This document shows, piece by piece, positions 8,195 to 18,133 of a DNA stretch of 64,000 bases. Below the pieces are notes generated by a model that was given only the letters and a program-made list of their open reading frames with translations, searched no databases and was not told the origin of the DNA. Position numbers and translations under genes: made by a program. Within the stretch, counting starts at the first letter, position 1. Every line of letters begins with the position of its first letter. Source of the stretch: Aeromicrobium sp. Root495 (GTDB taxonomy: Bacteria > Actinomycetota > Actinomycetes > Propionibacteriales > Nocardioidaceae); assembly GCF_001426755.1 (NCBI RefSeq), contig NZ_LMFJ01000001.1, positions 2,571,721-2,635,720 of the forward strand. Direction: 5' to 3'.

Positions 8195-8545
8195 TTTTTT
8201 GATCCCCCGATCATGGAGGCCTCCCGTCCTGGGTGAGGACGACTACGGCCCGAGGTAACTGGTGGTTACGCACTTAAGGAAACTAGGCACCCCTGCATGT
8301 CGGGACAACCCGGAAGACACGTCGTGAACAAGTTTCGTCGTCAACCGGTTGCGTGGACAGTGCCGGGTGGTCCCCGTCGTTCCGGGCCGTTCGGCCCCTC
8401 TCACCCTGCCGCACTGCGGCGAACGTGACGATGCACTCATCCACACCCCTGGAGGCCTGCGTCACGGACCAGGCCCCCGGGACTCTCCCCTCCTGAAGCG
8501 CCACGGCACTCCGGGCGCTCCCGGGGACCGAGAGGAATCACATCC
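8195..8545. promoter_or_regulatory. Divergent intergenic region between sigma factor and wzz-like gene
   Basis: This 351-bp gap separates the sigma factor (-) from the Wzz-like gene (+). It is less GC-rich near 8255-8345 than its flanks. It holds an inverted repeat GTAAC-TGGTG-GTTAC at 8255-8269. No convincing open frame with family homology is present on either strand. It must contain at least two promoters; I cannot place the -10/-35 elements with confidence. The palindrome could be an operator for a regulator of the exopolysaccharide locus. Confidence 0.45.
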
Positions 8546-9802
8546 ATGGGCACACCTGCTCAGCCGGCACAGCTCACCGACGTGCTCAGCACGCTCAACC
8601 GACACCGCAGCATCCTGGCGGCCGCGGCCCTCATCGGGCTCGTCCTGGGACTCGTCGCAGCGCTGGTCGTCCCAGCCCGCTACACCGCCACCTCGTCGGT
8701 CGTCGTGCGCGTGCTGGACGACTCCTCGGACGACGGGTCCTCCACGCCCACCATGGCCACCGAGTCGGCCATCGCCAGCTCCTGGCGCGTCGCCGAGGTC
8801 GCGTCGGCGTCGCTCGAGGAGCGCCACGACGGCGTGAGCCCCTCCGACGTCCAGTCCGCCACCGAGGTCAGCGCCACCCCGGACTCCGAGGTGCTGCGCA
8901 TCACCTTCCACGGCGACTCCGCGAGGAAGGCCGGCGACGGGGCCGACGCGGTCGCCGCGGCCTACCTCACGATCCGCCAGGAGGACGCCACCGACCTCGC
9001 TGCCGACCTGAGCAAGAAGGTCGACGACCGCATCAACGAGCTGGGGGCCCTGCGTTCCAACCGCACGCGTCAGGTGCAGATCGACGAGCTCAGCCGTCGC
9101 CTCGCCGCGCTCACCGCCGCCGACCTCGACCCGGGCGAGGTCGTCAGCCCGGCGCGCGGCTACGCCGCCAAGGCCACCCCCGGCTTCCTCCCCCTCGGCC
9201 TGGGCGGCCTCGTGCTCGGTCTCCTCATCGGCATCCCGGTCGCCCTCGTGCGCAAGGACGAGGTCGACACCGGCATCTCGTCCACCGACGCCTTCCTCGG
9301 CGTGAACCGCGAGCTCGTGCTCGACGGCACCAAGGACGTCGACCGCGCCGAGACGTGGGACATCGCGGCCTTCATGCTCATGACGCCGCAGCTGCAGCCC
9401 GAGGACGACCCGTTCCTCATCATGCTCGACTCCGAGTCCGCGCCCGGTCGTCCGGCACCCGGCCAGGAGTTCGTCGACGCCCTGGCCCGTCGCGGTCAGC
9501 CGGCCCGCCTCGTCGACGCCGGTGCGGTCAACGAGGGCAAGATCAGCCGCGGCTGGCCCACCGACCGCAAGCGCAGCCTCTGGTCGGGCGAGATCGTCGT
9601 CATCGACACCACGCTCGTGTCCTCCGACGCGCTGCGCGTGGCCATCGGCACGCGCTCCGACTCCGTCGTCCTGGCCCGCACCACCTCCGACGACGCGAGC
9701 GACCTGAGCCGCCTCATCGGGCTGCTGCACTCCAAGCAGGCCGACGTCAGCCTGGCCGTGCTGTTCCCCCCGGCCCCCGAGCGGATCTCGCTCCTGGCCT
9801 GA
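8546..9802 (+). CDS. Wzz-like polysaccharide chain-length determinant
   Basis: This 418-residue protein opens with LTDVLSTLNRHRSILAAAAL then IGLVLGLVAALVVPARYTAT, the Wzz domain's first membrane helix plus its RYTATSSVVVR motif. A periplasm-side coiled region follows to about residue 205. A second helix is at about 212-232 (PLGLGGLVLGLLIGIPVALV). The C-terminal ~185 residues resemble a degenerate cytoplasmic domain of the BY-kinase type, with no Walker A visible. It is expected to set polymer length and assist export of the exopolysaccharide. AGAGG lies about 11 nt before the ATG. It is alone on the plus strand, facing the flippase across the repeat array at 9833-10086. Confidence 0.8.
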   Translation: MGTPAQPAQLTDVLSTLNRHRSILAAAALIGLVLGLVAALVVPARYTATSSVVVRVLDDSSDDGSSTPTMATESAIASSWRVAEVASASLEERHDGVSPSDVQSATEVSATPDSEVLRITFHGDSARKAGDGADAVAAAYLTIRQEDATDLAADLSKKVDDRINELGALRSNRTRQVQIDELSRRLAALTAADLDPGEVVSPARGYAAKATPGFLPLGLGGLVLGLLIGIPVALVRKDEVDTGISSTDAFLGVNRELVLDGTKDVDRAETWDIAAFMLMTPQLQPEDDPFLIMLDSESAPGRPAPGQEFVDALARRGQPARLVDAGAVNEGKISRGWPTDRKRSLWSGEIVVIDTTLVSSDALRVAIGTRSDSVVLARTTSDDASDLSRLIGLLHSKQADVSLAVLFPPAPERISLLA

Positions 9803-9832
9803 CGCGAGCTGCGGTCCGGCCCTCGGGGGCTG

Positions 9833-10086
9833 GACGAACGATGAGGGGTCGGGGTCGCCACAGCGGCCCCGGCCCCTCGTCGTTCCCCACGGACTCTCCA
9901 GGCGGGGACGAACGACGAGGGATGGTGGTCGCCACCACGACCAGAAACCCTCATCCATCGTCACCCCCGAACAACCATGAGGGATCCGGGTCGCCACCAC
10001 GACCAGAAACCCTCACCCATCGTCACCCCGGACCGACGACGAGGGATCGGGGTCGTCGACGCGACCAGGAACCCTCATCCTTCGTC
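9833..10086. repeat. Array of four 56-bp palindromic elements (family 1)
   Basis: Units lie at 9833-9888, 9907-9962, 9969-10024 and 10031-10086, each exactly 56 bp. The outer arms follow GACGAACGATGAGGG and CCCTCATCGTTCGTC with substitutions. The centre carries a second inverted repeat (GGTCG...CGACC). The array fills the gap between the 3' ends of the convergent wzz and flippase genes. Two more units occur at 26869-26987. Each could fold into a long hairpin and might serve as a bidirectional terminator or be a REP-like mobile element. The spacers are short and not CRISPR-like. Confidence 0.9.
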
Positions 10087-10097
10087 CAGGGCGGGGG

Positions 10098-11612
10098 TCA
10101 GGCGCGGCGCTCGGCGAGGAGGGCCGGGAGGCCCAGCCGCTCGCGGAGCGACCACGACAGCGCCAGGTACGCCGGGACCAGCACGGCCATCGTGAGGAGC
10201 ATCGCCGCAGGACGATCGCCCCAGGCCAGTCGGACGAGCAGCGCCGGGACCGCCACGGCGCCGACCGCAAGACCCGCGGCCCACAGCATGGGCCGCCCGT
10301 GCGGCTCGACCTGGAGTCCCTGGTGCACCTGCCAGACCACGAGCGCGGTGTCCACGACGATCGAGACGGCCCACGCCACGGCCGCGCCCGTGATGCCCCA
10401 CGCCGGGACGAGCACGACGTCGAGCAGGACCAGGACGGCGAGCGCGATGCTCTTGTCCATCAGCTGCCACCGGCTGCGACCGGCCATGAGCACGATGGTC
10501 TGCACCGCGCCGGCGGCCGTGGCCAGCGCCAGGGCGAGGGCCAGCACCGCGAGCGCCGGGCCACCCGGGCCGAAGCCGGGGCCGAACGCCGACAGCACCG
10601 AGCCGGGGAAGACCGCGAGCAGGAGGTAGAAGGGCCAGGCCAGCCAGATCATGGCGGCCGTGACGAGACCGTAGACCCGGCGCACCGTGACTCGGTCGTC
10701 GCGCGCGAAGGCGCCGCTGACCGTGGGGCCGATGACGAGCCGCGCGGCCTGCTGGACCACCTCCCCGGCGCGCACGCAGCGGGTCACGACGGCGTAGATG
10801 CCGGCCTCGGCGGGGCCGGCCAGCAGCCCCACGAGCAGCACGTCGACCCACTCGAGGAGCACCTCGACCGCGGCCGAGACACCGCGGATCCCGCTGAATC
10901 GCCACAGCTCCCGGGTCGGAGGCCGGGGTGCTGCCACCCCGGGACCCGACGGAGCAGCACGAGTGCCCAGACGTCGCCGGACGAGGCCCGCCGCCGCCAG
11001 CAGCACCGCCAGCGCGGGCAGGCTCCACGCCAGGACCGCGCCGGTCGCGCCGCCGCCGAGCGCCACCACGCCGGCCATCAGGACGAGCCTCGACACCGGG
11101 AGCGCGAGGTTCTGCAGGGCCGGGTAGGTGAGCGCGTCGCCCAGCCCTCGCGTGACCGCGAGGAGGACGGCGAGCATCGACGACGCCGCCGCACCCAGGG
11201 CGACGAGCGGGACGGACCAGCCGGGGAGTGCGTCCGGATGGACACCCAGGAGCCCCAGCACGAGACCGACGACCACCACGCCGAGCCCGACCAGGGCGAC
11301 CGGGCGGGTGCCCGACCGGACGAGGCCCACGACGTCGCCGTCGCGCCCCGTGGCACGGGCCGCCGCGACGAAGCGCACGAGTCCGGTGTCGACGCCCAGC
11401 TCGGCGACGTTGGCCACGATGACGGCGGCGGCCACGACCACGAAGTAGGCACCCGCTCCGTCGACCCCCAGGGTGCGGCCCATCAGAGCCGCCGTGAGCA
11501 GCCCCATCACGGACCCGACGCCGCCCGCGGCCAGGTTCACCAGGGCGACGGCCCCCACGCCGCGCGACCGGTCGGCGCCGGCCGTCCCCGGCCCGGCGAC
11601 CTCAGTCGTCAT
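10098..11612 (-). CDS. Polysaccharide flippase (Wzx/MATE-like)
   Basis: This 504-residue, very hydrophobic protein has about 12-14 predicted helices. Its N-terminal block (VALVNLAAGGVGSVMGLLTA then ALMGRTLGVDGAGAYFVVVA) is typical of oligosaccharide flippases of the MOP superfamily. It contains RFVAAARATGR and repeated small-residue helices. It would flip lipid-linked repeat units to the outer face, between the sugar transferases and the ligase-like protein encoded nearby. Its ATG at 11612 lies 11 nt inside the end of the ligase-like gene, so they form one operon. Its 3' end abuts the 56-bp repeat array. Confidence 0.88.
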   Translation of the reverse strand: MTTEVAGPGTAGADRSRGVGAVALVNLAAGGVGSVMGLLTAALMGRTLGVDGAGAYFVVVAAAVIVANVAELGVDTGLVRFVAAARATGRDGDVVGLVRSGTRPVALVGLGVVVVGLVLGLLGVHPDALPGWSVPLVALGAAASSMLAVLLAVTRGLGDALTYPALQNLALPVSRLVLMAGVVALGGGATGAVLAWSLPALAVLLAAAGLVRRRLGTRAAPSGPGVAAPRPPTRELWRFSGIRGVSAAVEVLLEWVDVLLVGLLAGPAEAGIYAVVTRCVRAGEVVQQAARLVIGPTVSGAFARDDRVTVRRVYGLVTAAMIWLAWPFYLLLAVFPGSVLSAFGPGFGPGGPALAVLALALALATAAGAVQTIVLMAGRSRWQLMDKSIALAVLVLLDVVLVPAWGITGAAVAWAVSIVVDTALVVWQVHQGLQVEPHGRPMLWAAGLAVGAVAVPALLVRLAWGDRPAAMLLTMAVLVPAYLALSWSLRERLGLPALLAERRA

Positions 11613-12981
11613 GGGCCGGACCGTCGCGGCCTGGACCGTCGTGGACTGGACCGTCGTGGCCTGGACGGACGTGTCCCGGGCCGCCGTGCAGGGCCGGCGG
11701 TGGCGCGGGCTCCAGCCCGTACCGTCGCCGCACCAGCACCGCCGCGACGAGGGCCAGCGACAGCATCTGCATGATGTCGAGGCCGTAGACCAGGATCACG
11801 AGGCTGGCCACGACGAGCACGGAGTGCAGCACGACGTCGACGTCGTCCGCCGCGCCTCGCGTCCGCCACGTGATGCCCCACAGGAAGAGCAGGAAGAGCC
11901 CGAGCCCGACGAACCCGTAGCTGAACATCAGGGTCCAGACGTATCCCTGCGTTCCCACCGACAGCTCCTGGCCGGTCGACGGCCTCGGCGCGCCGAAGCC
12001 GAGGAGCGGGGACTGGAGCGTCCGCTCGACGGTCTCGCGGTAGAGCGTGAACCGGGCCTCGTTGGACTGGCCGTACTCCTGGCGCTGGGAGATCTGGTCG
12101 AAGAGCCCTCGGGACCAGAGCACCAGCAGGGCCGCCACCCCCAGGACGGAGAGGGTGATGACGGGCGTGGCCCGGTTGCGCAGGGCGAGGCGGACCACGA
12201 CGTAGGCGGCCGAGAGGCCCAGCGCCGCGAACATCCCTCGGTTCGACGTGGCGGCGGCCGGTGCCACCAGCACGACCGCGGCCACCAGCAGGAGGCACCG
12301 CACGAACCACGAGCGGGCCATCATGAAGCACGCCACGGCGACCGGCGTGAGGAGCAGCACCGCGACGCCCCAGCTGTTGGCGTACGGGAACGGCGCGGAG
12401 GGCCGGACGAACTCCGTGGGAGAGCCCCACGGGTGCTGCACCTCGGCCAGCGGCGGGAAGAAGAGGTCGCGCACGTAGGAGTTGTCGGCGATCGCGCCGG
12501 GCAGCAGCATCCCGACCGGCGTGGTGAGGCGGACCCCGGGGAACAGCATGCCTAGCACGCCACCGACGATCGTGAAGCCCCACACGACGGTGAGCCCCGA
12601 GACGACGGCCCGGCGGGTGAGGGTGCGGGCCGCACTGATCGTGTAGACGAACGCCGTCAGCACGAACACGAGGATGATGCCGCGGAACACGAAGCCCATG
12701 GCTCGTGTGGCCGAGTCGAGCATGAGTGCCGTGGGGACCGTCCAGAGGACGAACGCGCCGAAGGCCCCGACGCCCGGGACCACCACGGCGGCGCGGTGGC
12801 GCACGAGGAAGGACACCATGACGAGGGTCATGGACACGGCCATGGGGATCACCGTGACGCCGAGGAGCCACATGACGGGGAAGCCCCACAGCATGACCAG
12901 GACCGGCCACGCCGGGAGGTCGACCGCTCGCCCGGTCGCCACGGTGGGACGATCGGACCGCTCGGCGACCGTGGTGCTCAC
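11602..12981 (-). CDS. O-antigen ligase/polymerase-like membrane protein
   Basis: This 459-residue protein has about ten helices and a large extracytoplasmic loop (DNSYVRDLFFPPLAEVQHP and following). A conserved tail-side segment reads RFTLYRETVERTLQSPLLGF then GAPRPSTGQELSVGTQ, resembling O-antigen ligase/WaaL-Wzy family loops. It probably polymerises or ligates repeat units at the outer membrane face. The GTG at 12981 overlaps the previous stop (TGGTGA); a GTG at 12984 is also possible. The last ~28 residues are a His/Gly/Pro/Asp-rich repetitive tail encoded by 15-bp DNA repeats at 11618-11677. Confidence 0.85.
   Translation of the reverse strand: MSTTVAERSDRPTVATGRAVDLPAWPVLVMLWGFPVMWLLGVTVIPMAVSMTLVMVSFLVRHRAAVVVPGVGAFGAFVLWTVPTALMLDSATRAMGFVFRGIILVFVLTAFVYTISAARTLTRRAVVSGLTVVWGFTIVGGVLGMLFPGVRLTTPVGMLLPGAIADNSYVRDLFFPPLAEVQHPWGSPTEFVRPSAPFPYANSWGVAVLLLTPVAVACFMMARSWFVRCLLLVAAVVLVAPAAATSNRGMFAALGLSAAYVVVRLALRNRATPVITLSVLGVAALLVLWSRGLFDQISQRQEYGQSNEARFTLYRETVERTLQSPLLGFGAPRPSTGQELSVGTQGYVWTLMFSYGFVGLGLFLLFLWGITWRTRGAADDVDVVLHSVLVVASLVILVYGLDIMQMLSLALVAAVLVRRRYGLEPAPPPALHGGPGHVRPGHDGPVHDGPGRDGPAHDD
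11618..11677. repeat. 15-bp tandem repeat coding a low-complexity C-terminal tail
   Basis: Three near-identical 15-mers starting GGACCGTCG lie at 11618-11632, 11633-11647 and 11648-11662, with a degenerate fourth to 11677. Being a multiple of three, the repeat keeps the frame and encodes HDGP/GRDG-like units at the C-terminus of the O-antigen ligase-like protein. Copy number may vary between strains. Confidence 0.8.
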
Positions 12982-13700
12982 CACGCCCTGAGCGCGCGGC
13001 GCTTGCGCACGAAGGTCGCGACGGTGAGCAGAGCCGTGGCGGCGGCGAGTGCCCCGTAGCCCAGGAGGAACATCGTGGTCCAGGGCCACAGCAGGAGCAC
13101 GGCGTTGACGATGCCGGCGTCGGCCGGGAGCTGGATCCACGGGGAACGCGACGTGACGGGCTCGGGCGCGGCCGGGACCTCCTGTGCCGGCGCCGCGCGG
13201 TGCAGCTGCTCGGCCAGGATCTGGGCGAAGAAGCGGACCGAGGCCAGCCAGCCGAAGACCGCCGGCAGGAGCAGCCACGCGAGGGACAGCTCGGTGTGAC
13301 GCACGATCGCTGCGCCAACGGCCAGGTGGAACAGCAGCAAACGGCCGGCGTCGACGACGTGGTCGAGCCACTCCCCAGCCACGGACCCCCGGCCCGTCAG
13401 ACGGGCGAGCTGGCCGTCGGCGGAGTCGAGGGCGAAGCCCAGCTGCAGCAGCAGGACCACCACGACGGCGGCAGCGAACGACGGCGGCAGCGCCACGAAG
13501 AGCGCGGCCCCTGCCACGAAGGCGAGCGCACTGAGGGCCGTCATGGCGTCGGGGACGAGTCCCAACCGAGCACCGACGGCCGCGAGCACACGGCCCAGGC
13601 GACGGTTGACGACCCTCATGTACCACGGCACACCCGCTCCGCTCTTCTGGCTGCCCGAGAGGTCGTCCCAGGCGCTCCGGACGTCGGTCGTGAACGTCAC
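12978..13700 (-). CDS. CDP-alcohol phosphatidyltransferase family protein
   Basis: This 240-residue membrane protein has the full CDP-alcohol phosphotransferase signature D-x2-D-G-x2-A-R-x8-G-x3-D-x3-D: LDSADGQLARLTGRG at about residues 89-103, then GEWLDHVVD. It carries about six helices. It would transfer a phosphoalcohol from a CDP-alcohol. The GTG start overlaps the stop of the secreted propeller protein gene and its own stop overlaps the next GTG. Its place in the locus, with the TagD-like enzyme at 5745-6194, suggests decoration of the polysaccharide or its lipid anchor; housekeeping phospholipid synthesis is the alternative. Confidence 0.87.
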   Translation of the reverse strand: MTFTTDVRSAWDDLSGSQKSGAGVPWYMRVVNRRLGRVLAAVGARLGLVPDAMTALSALAFVAGAALFVALPPSFAAAVVVVLLLQLGFALDSADGQLARLTGRGSVAGEWLDHVVDAGRLLLFHLAVGAAIVRHTELSLAWLLLPAVFGWLASVRFFAQILAEQLHRAAPAQEVPAAPEPVTSRSPWIQLPADAGIVNAVLLLWPWTTMFLLGYGALAAATALLTVATFVRKRRALRAW

Positions 13701-16030
13701 GGGGCCGTCGCGACCGGGGTGGAGGCCGAGCGGTTGCCCTGGCCGTCGCTCGCGCGGACGAAGAACCGGTCGCCGGACGCCGAGTCGGGCACGGCCACGC
13801 TGGTGCCCGTGCTGGTGGCGACGACGCGGTCGTTCCGCAGCACCTCGTAGGTGGTGCCCGCCGTGGATCCGGCGGTCCAGGACACGGTGGCCTGGGCGCC
13901 CGTGAGCCGCACCGACGCGGCCGACGGCGCGCCGGGCGGCGTGCTGGGCCGGGCCGCGAAGCGGGCGAATCCGCCCACCCACTGGTTGGAGCCGTTCTCC
14001 TTCACGACCGACGTGAAGGACCCGCCCGTCCAGAGGGTGCCGTCCGAGGCGAGAGTCATGGACCACGCGCCGTAGCCGTTGCGGGCCTTCCACTGAGGAG
14101 CGAACTGCGGGAGCACGTGTCCCGTGGCCGCGTCCCAGGCTCCGACGAACGCGATCTTGTCGGCCTGCTTCCACTTCACGGTGGTCTGCCCCGGGGTCAG
14201 CGAGTCGTAGTCGGTCGTCCCCTCGTAGGTCCAGTCGCCGCAGTGGCAGCCGCCGTAGACGACGGAGCCGTTGGAGGTGATGGTCTGCAGGTCGCCGCCG
14301 GACTTGGTGATGTGCGCGGCCTTGAGGCCGAACGTCGCGGTGTCGTAGGCGAACATGCTGTGCTGCGAGCCCCCGAGCCACACCCAGGGACCGACCTGCT
14401 GGACCGCCTGCTGGTAGCGGGCCGTGCCGGCGGTGCTGAACGTGGGGCGCCACAGCGGCTGCACCACCGCGGCACCCGCCGCGGTGGAGATGGCCGCGGC
14501 CCGTGAGGTGGAGATGGTTCCGGCCGTCGTGAAGTAGCCCGAGAAGTAGGCCCGGGTGCCGTCGTCGCTCACGTCGAGGTCGGCGACCGTGCCGTTGAGC
14601 AACGGGTTCCAGCCGGTGTCGGCGCGCTGCGTGGACAGGGCGATGCGTCCGGCGTTGCGGGTGTAGACCGCAGAGGTGCCACGCACCAGGTGGGTGAAGG
14701 CACCACCCACGTAGAGCATGCCGTTGGACACCTCGAGCGCGCGCACCGAGACCTTGCCGTTCGTCACGCGGTTCTCGACCTGTGTGTCGAACGTGGGGTC
14801 GGGCTGGGCCGTGGCCGGCTTGATGACCGCGAGTCCGGCATGGGCCTGGCCACCGACCGTGGTGAACTCGCCACCGAGTGCCAGACGTCCGTCCGGCAGG
14901 GCCGCCAGCGCCTTGACCTGCCCGTTCACGCTGGGTCTGAAGCTGCTGATCCAGTCGCCCGTGGTCACGTCGAACGCAGCCAGGTAGGGCTGTGCGACCT
15001 TGTCGGCACCTGTGGCGGCGGATCCCTTCTGCACCGTGGTGAAGTTCCCTCCGACGTACATGACGGAGCCGATCTGCGCGAAGGCCTGGACCTCGGTGGC
15101 CAGCTCACCGGTCCCGCCGGAACCGGTGCCGGTGACGCCCCACGACGTGGTGAGCGCACCGCTCCTGGCCACCGGGACGGCCTTCTGCGCCGTGGTGCCC
15201 GTGCTGGGGATGCCGGGGTAGGAGAGTCCGGCCGTCGTCAGCGTGGGCCGGATGAAGACCTGCGTGAACGGGACGCCGTACCGGCCGCCCGAGACCGTGG
15301 AGTAGACGTGGCTCGAGGCGCTGGACGTGCCGTAGCCCGAGGCACCGAAGGTGAAGCCGCGGAGCCAGCTGTTGTCGGCCGTCTCGTAGGTGGAGATGCG
15401 CCGGTAGGCGGAGTCCGCTGCGATGTCGCGCGTGGTGGTGCCGCGGACCGTGACGCCGCCGACGACGGCCGAGCTCACCGGCAGGCCCGCGCCGAACGCC
15501 CACGACCAGCGGTCACGGGCGGAGGTGTGGACGCGCGAGGACTGCCACGCGTCGCCGGCCGGGTCGGTGGCGCGGCGGATGCGGATCCCGTCGGTGAGCG
15601 CGTCGACGCGTCCGCCGTCGAGCAGGCCGTCGATCACGGCGTCCGAGAGGTGCCGGGGGGCGAACGCCGCCGTGCCGGCGACGGTGCCGGCGACCTGGGC
15701 AGGGGTTCCCTGGGCGTCGCCGCTCCAGACCCACCCGTCGCGGCCGCGTCCGACGAGGACCCATCCACCGCCGTCGGTGGTCATGTCGCAGTAGAACGGG
15801 GCGGGGGTCTGCAGGGTGGGCGTCCGGAGCCAGTACTGACCGTTGGCCGCGGCCGGGTTCACCTGCTTGGCCTCCCAGCACGACGCTGCGGAGCGCGCGG
15901 CCGACGAGCCGTCGGGCGTGACGGTGGCTGCGCGGGCAGGCGCGCTGACTGTGACGGCGACGGCGAACGTCGCCACCAGGGTGGCGACGACGGTGCTGAG
16001 CGCCGTGACGGTGCGGCGGGGGACGCGCAC
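13697..16030 (-). CDS. Secreted fibrinogen-like / beta-propeller / FN3 protein
   Basis: This 777-residue protein has a signal peptide (residues 1 to about 35, ending APARAA). It then has a fibrinogen-related domain start: SCWEAKQVNPAAANGQYWLR then PFYCDMTTDGGGWVLVGRGR. From about 300 to 660 come propeller-like repeats with YVGGNFTTV, LALGGEFTTVGG, YVGGAFTHL and WTGGSFTSV. A C-terminal fibronectin type III domain (TYEVLRNDRVVATST) follows. It probably binds glycans or sits on the cell surface. It heads the minus-strand run toward the flippase. The GTG at 16030 follows GAGGAG, which lies in the 3' arm of a strong hairpin at 16034-16094. Confidence 0.85.
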   Translation of the reverse strand: MRVPRRTVTALSTVVATLVATFAVAVTVSAPARAATVTPDGSSAARSAASCWEAKQVNPAAANGQYWLRTPTLQTPAPFYCDMTTDGGGWVLVGRGRDGWVWSGDAQGTPAQVAGTVAGTAAFAPRHLSDAVIDGLLDGGRVDALTDGIRIRRATDPAGDAWQSSRVHTSARDRWSWAFGAGLPVSSAVVGGVTVRGTTTRDIAADSAYRRISTYETADNSWLRGFTFGASGYGTSSASSHVYSTVSGGRYGVPFTQVFIRPTLTTAGLSYPGIPSTGTTAQKAVPVARSGALTTSWGVTGTGSGGTGELATEVQAFAQIGSVMYVGGNFTTVQKGSAATGADKVAQPYLAAFDVTTGDWISSFRPSVNGQVKALAALPDGRLALGGEFTTVGGQAHAGLAVIKPATAQPDPTFDTQVENRVTNGKVSVRALEVSNGMLYVGGAFTHLVRGTSAVYTRNAGRIALSTQRADTGWNPLLNGTVADLDVSDDGTRAYFSGYFTTAGTISTSRAAAISTAAGAAVVQPLWRPTFSTAGTARYQQAVQQVGPWVWLGGSQHSMFAYDTATFGLKAAHITKSGGDLQTITSNGSVVYGGCHCGDWTYEGTTDYDSLTPGQTTVKWKQADKIAFVGAWDAATGHVLPQFAPQWKARNGYGAWSMTLASDGTLWTGGSFTSVVKENGSNQWVGGFARFAARPSTPPGAPSAASVRLTGAQATVSWTAGSTAGTTYEVLRNDRVVATSTGTSVAVPDSASGDRFFVRASDGQGNRSASTPVATAP

Positions 16031-16033
16031 GAT

Positions 16034-16094
16034 GGCTCCTCGACTTGGGTGCGGTGCGCAGCCGGAGCTGCGCCTTCACCCATGTCGAGGAGCC
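16034..16094 (-). promoter_or_regulatory. 5'-UTR hairpin sequestering the ribosome binding site
   Basis: In the transcript of the propeller gene, GGCTCCTCGAC pairs with GTCGAGGAGCC (11 bp). After one mismatch TGGGTG pairs with CACCCA (6 bp). After a small internal loop GCGCAGC pairs with GCTGCGC (7 bp) around a TCCG tetraloop. The 3' arm contains the GAGGAG Shine-Dalgarno, 5-6 nt before the GTG start, so the closed form should block initiation. No U-run follows, so it is not a plain intrinsic terminator. The ligand or factor that would open it is unknown. Confidence 0.75.
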
Positions 16095-16141
16095 GAGGGG
16101 CCACTCATGACGCGGCTCGGACCGACGATCTGTCCGGCCGT

Positions 16142-16561
16142 CTAGCGCTGGGGCTCGAGGGCCAGTGCCTGCGTCTCCTCCTCCGTGAAGATGCGGGACC
16201 GGATGATGAAACGGTTCCCCGTGGGTCCCTCGATGGAGAATCCGGCGCCACGGCCCGGCACGACGTCGATCGTGATGTGCGTGTGCGACCAGTAGCCGAA
16301 CTGCTCACGCGAGATCCACACCGGCGCCACCTCAGGTGCCCCGTACTCCAGGTCGCCGAGGTGCACGTCCTGGTGGCCCGTGAGGAACGTGCCCTGCGTG
16401 AAGCACATGGGGGCCGAGCCGTCGCAGCACCCGCCGGACTGGTGGAACATGAGCGGCTTGTCGTGCGAGGCCCGGAGGCCGCGGAGGAGCTCCGCGGCCG
16501 CCGGGGTCAGCGCCACCCTCTCGACCGGGTCCCCGGCCGGGGTCGTGCTCGTCTCGGTCAC
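16142..16561 (-). CDS. DUF779 family protein
   Basis: This 139-residue protein matches the DUF779 pattern: MFHQSGGCCDGSAPMC near residue 38, GTFLTGHQDVHLG, and FGYWSHTHITIDVVPGRGAG near 88. The double cysteine and histidines suggest metal or redox binding, but no activity is established. Genes of this family commonly sit next to aldehyde dehydrogenases, as here: aldehyde dehydrogenase ends 12 nt upstream. They probably form one transcript. The start is GTG. Confidence 0.88.
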   Translation of the reverse strand: MTETSTTPAGDPVERVALTPAAAELLRGLRASHDKPLMFHQSGGCCDGSAPMCFTQGTFLTGHQDVHLGDLEYGAPEVAPVWISREQFGYWSHTHITIDVVPGRGAGFSIEGPTGNRFIIRSRIFTEEETQALALEPQR

Positions 16562-16573
16562 AGGGTCACCGGC

Positions 16574-18097
<1,524 letters not shown>

Positions 18098-18133
18098 GGG
18101 AGAGGCTCCTCGGGGTCGGGGCGGTGGGTGACT

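Noticed and set aside
8283..8504. Small open frame in the sigma/wzz intergenic gap
   Set aside because: No recognisable domain, codon positions not typical of neighbours, and it would overlay the divergent promoter region.
9833..10086. CRISPR array
   Set aside because: The repeats are long palindromes separated by only 6-18 bp, without 25-40 bp unique spacers, and no cas genes are near.
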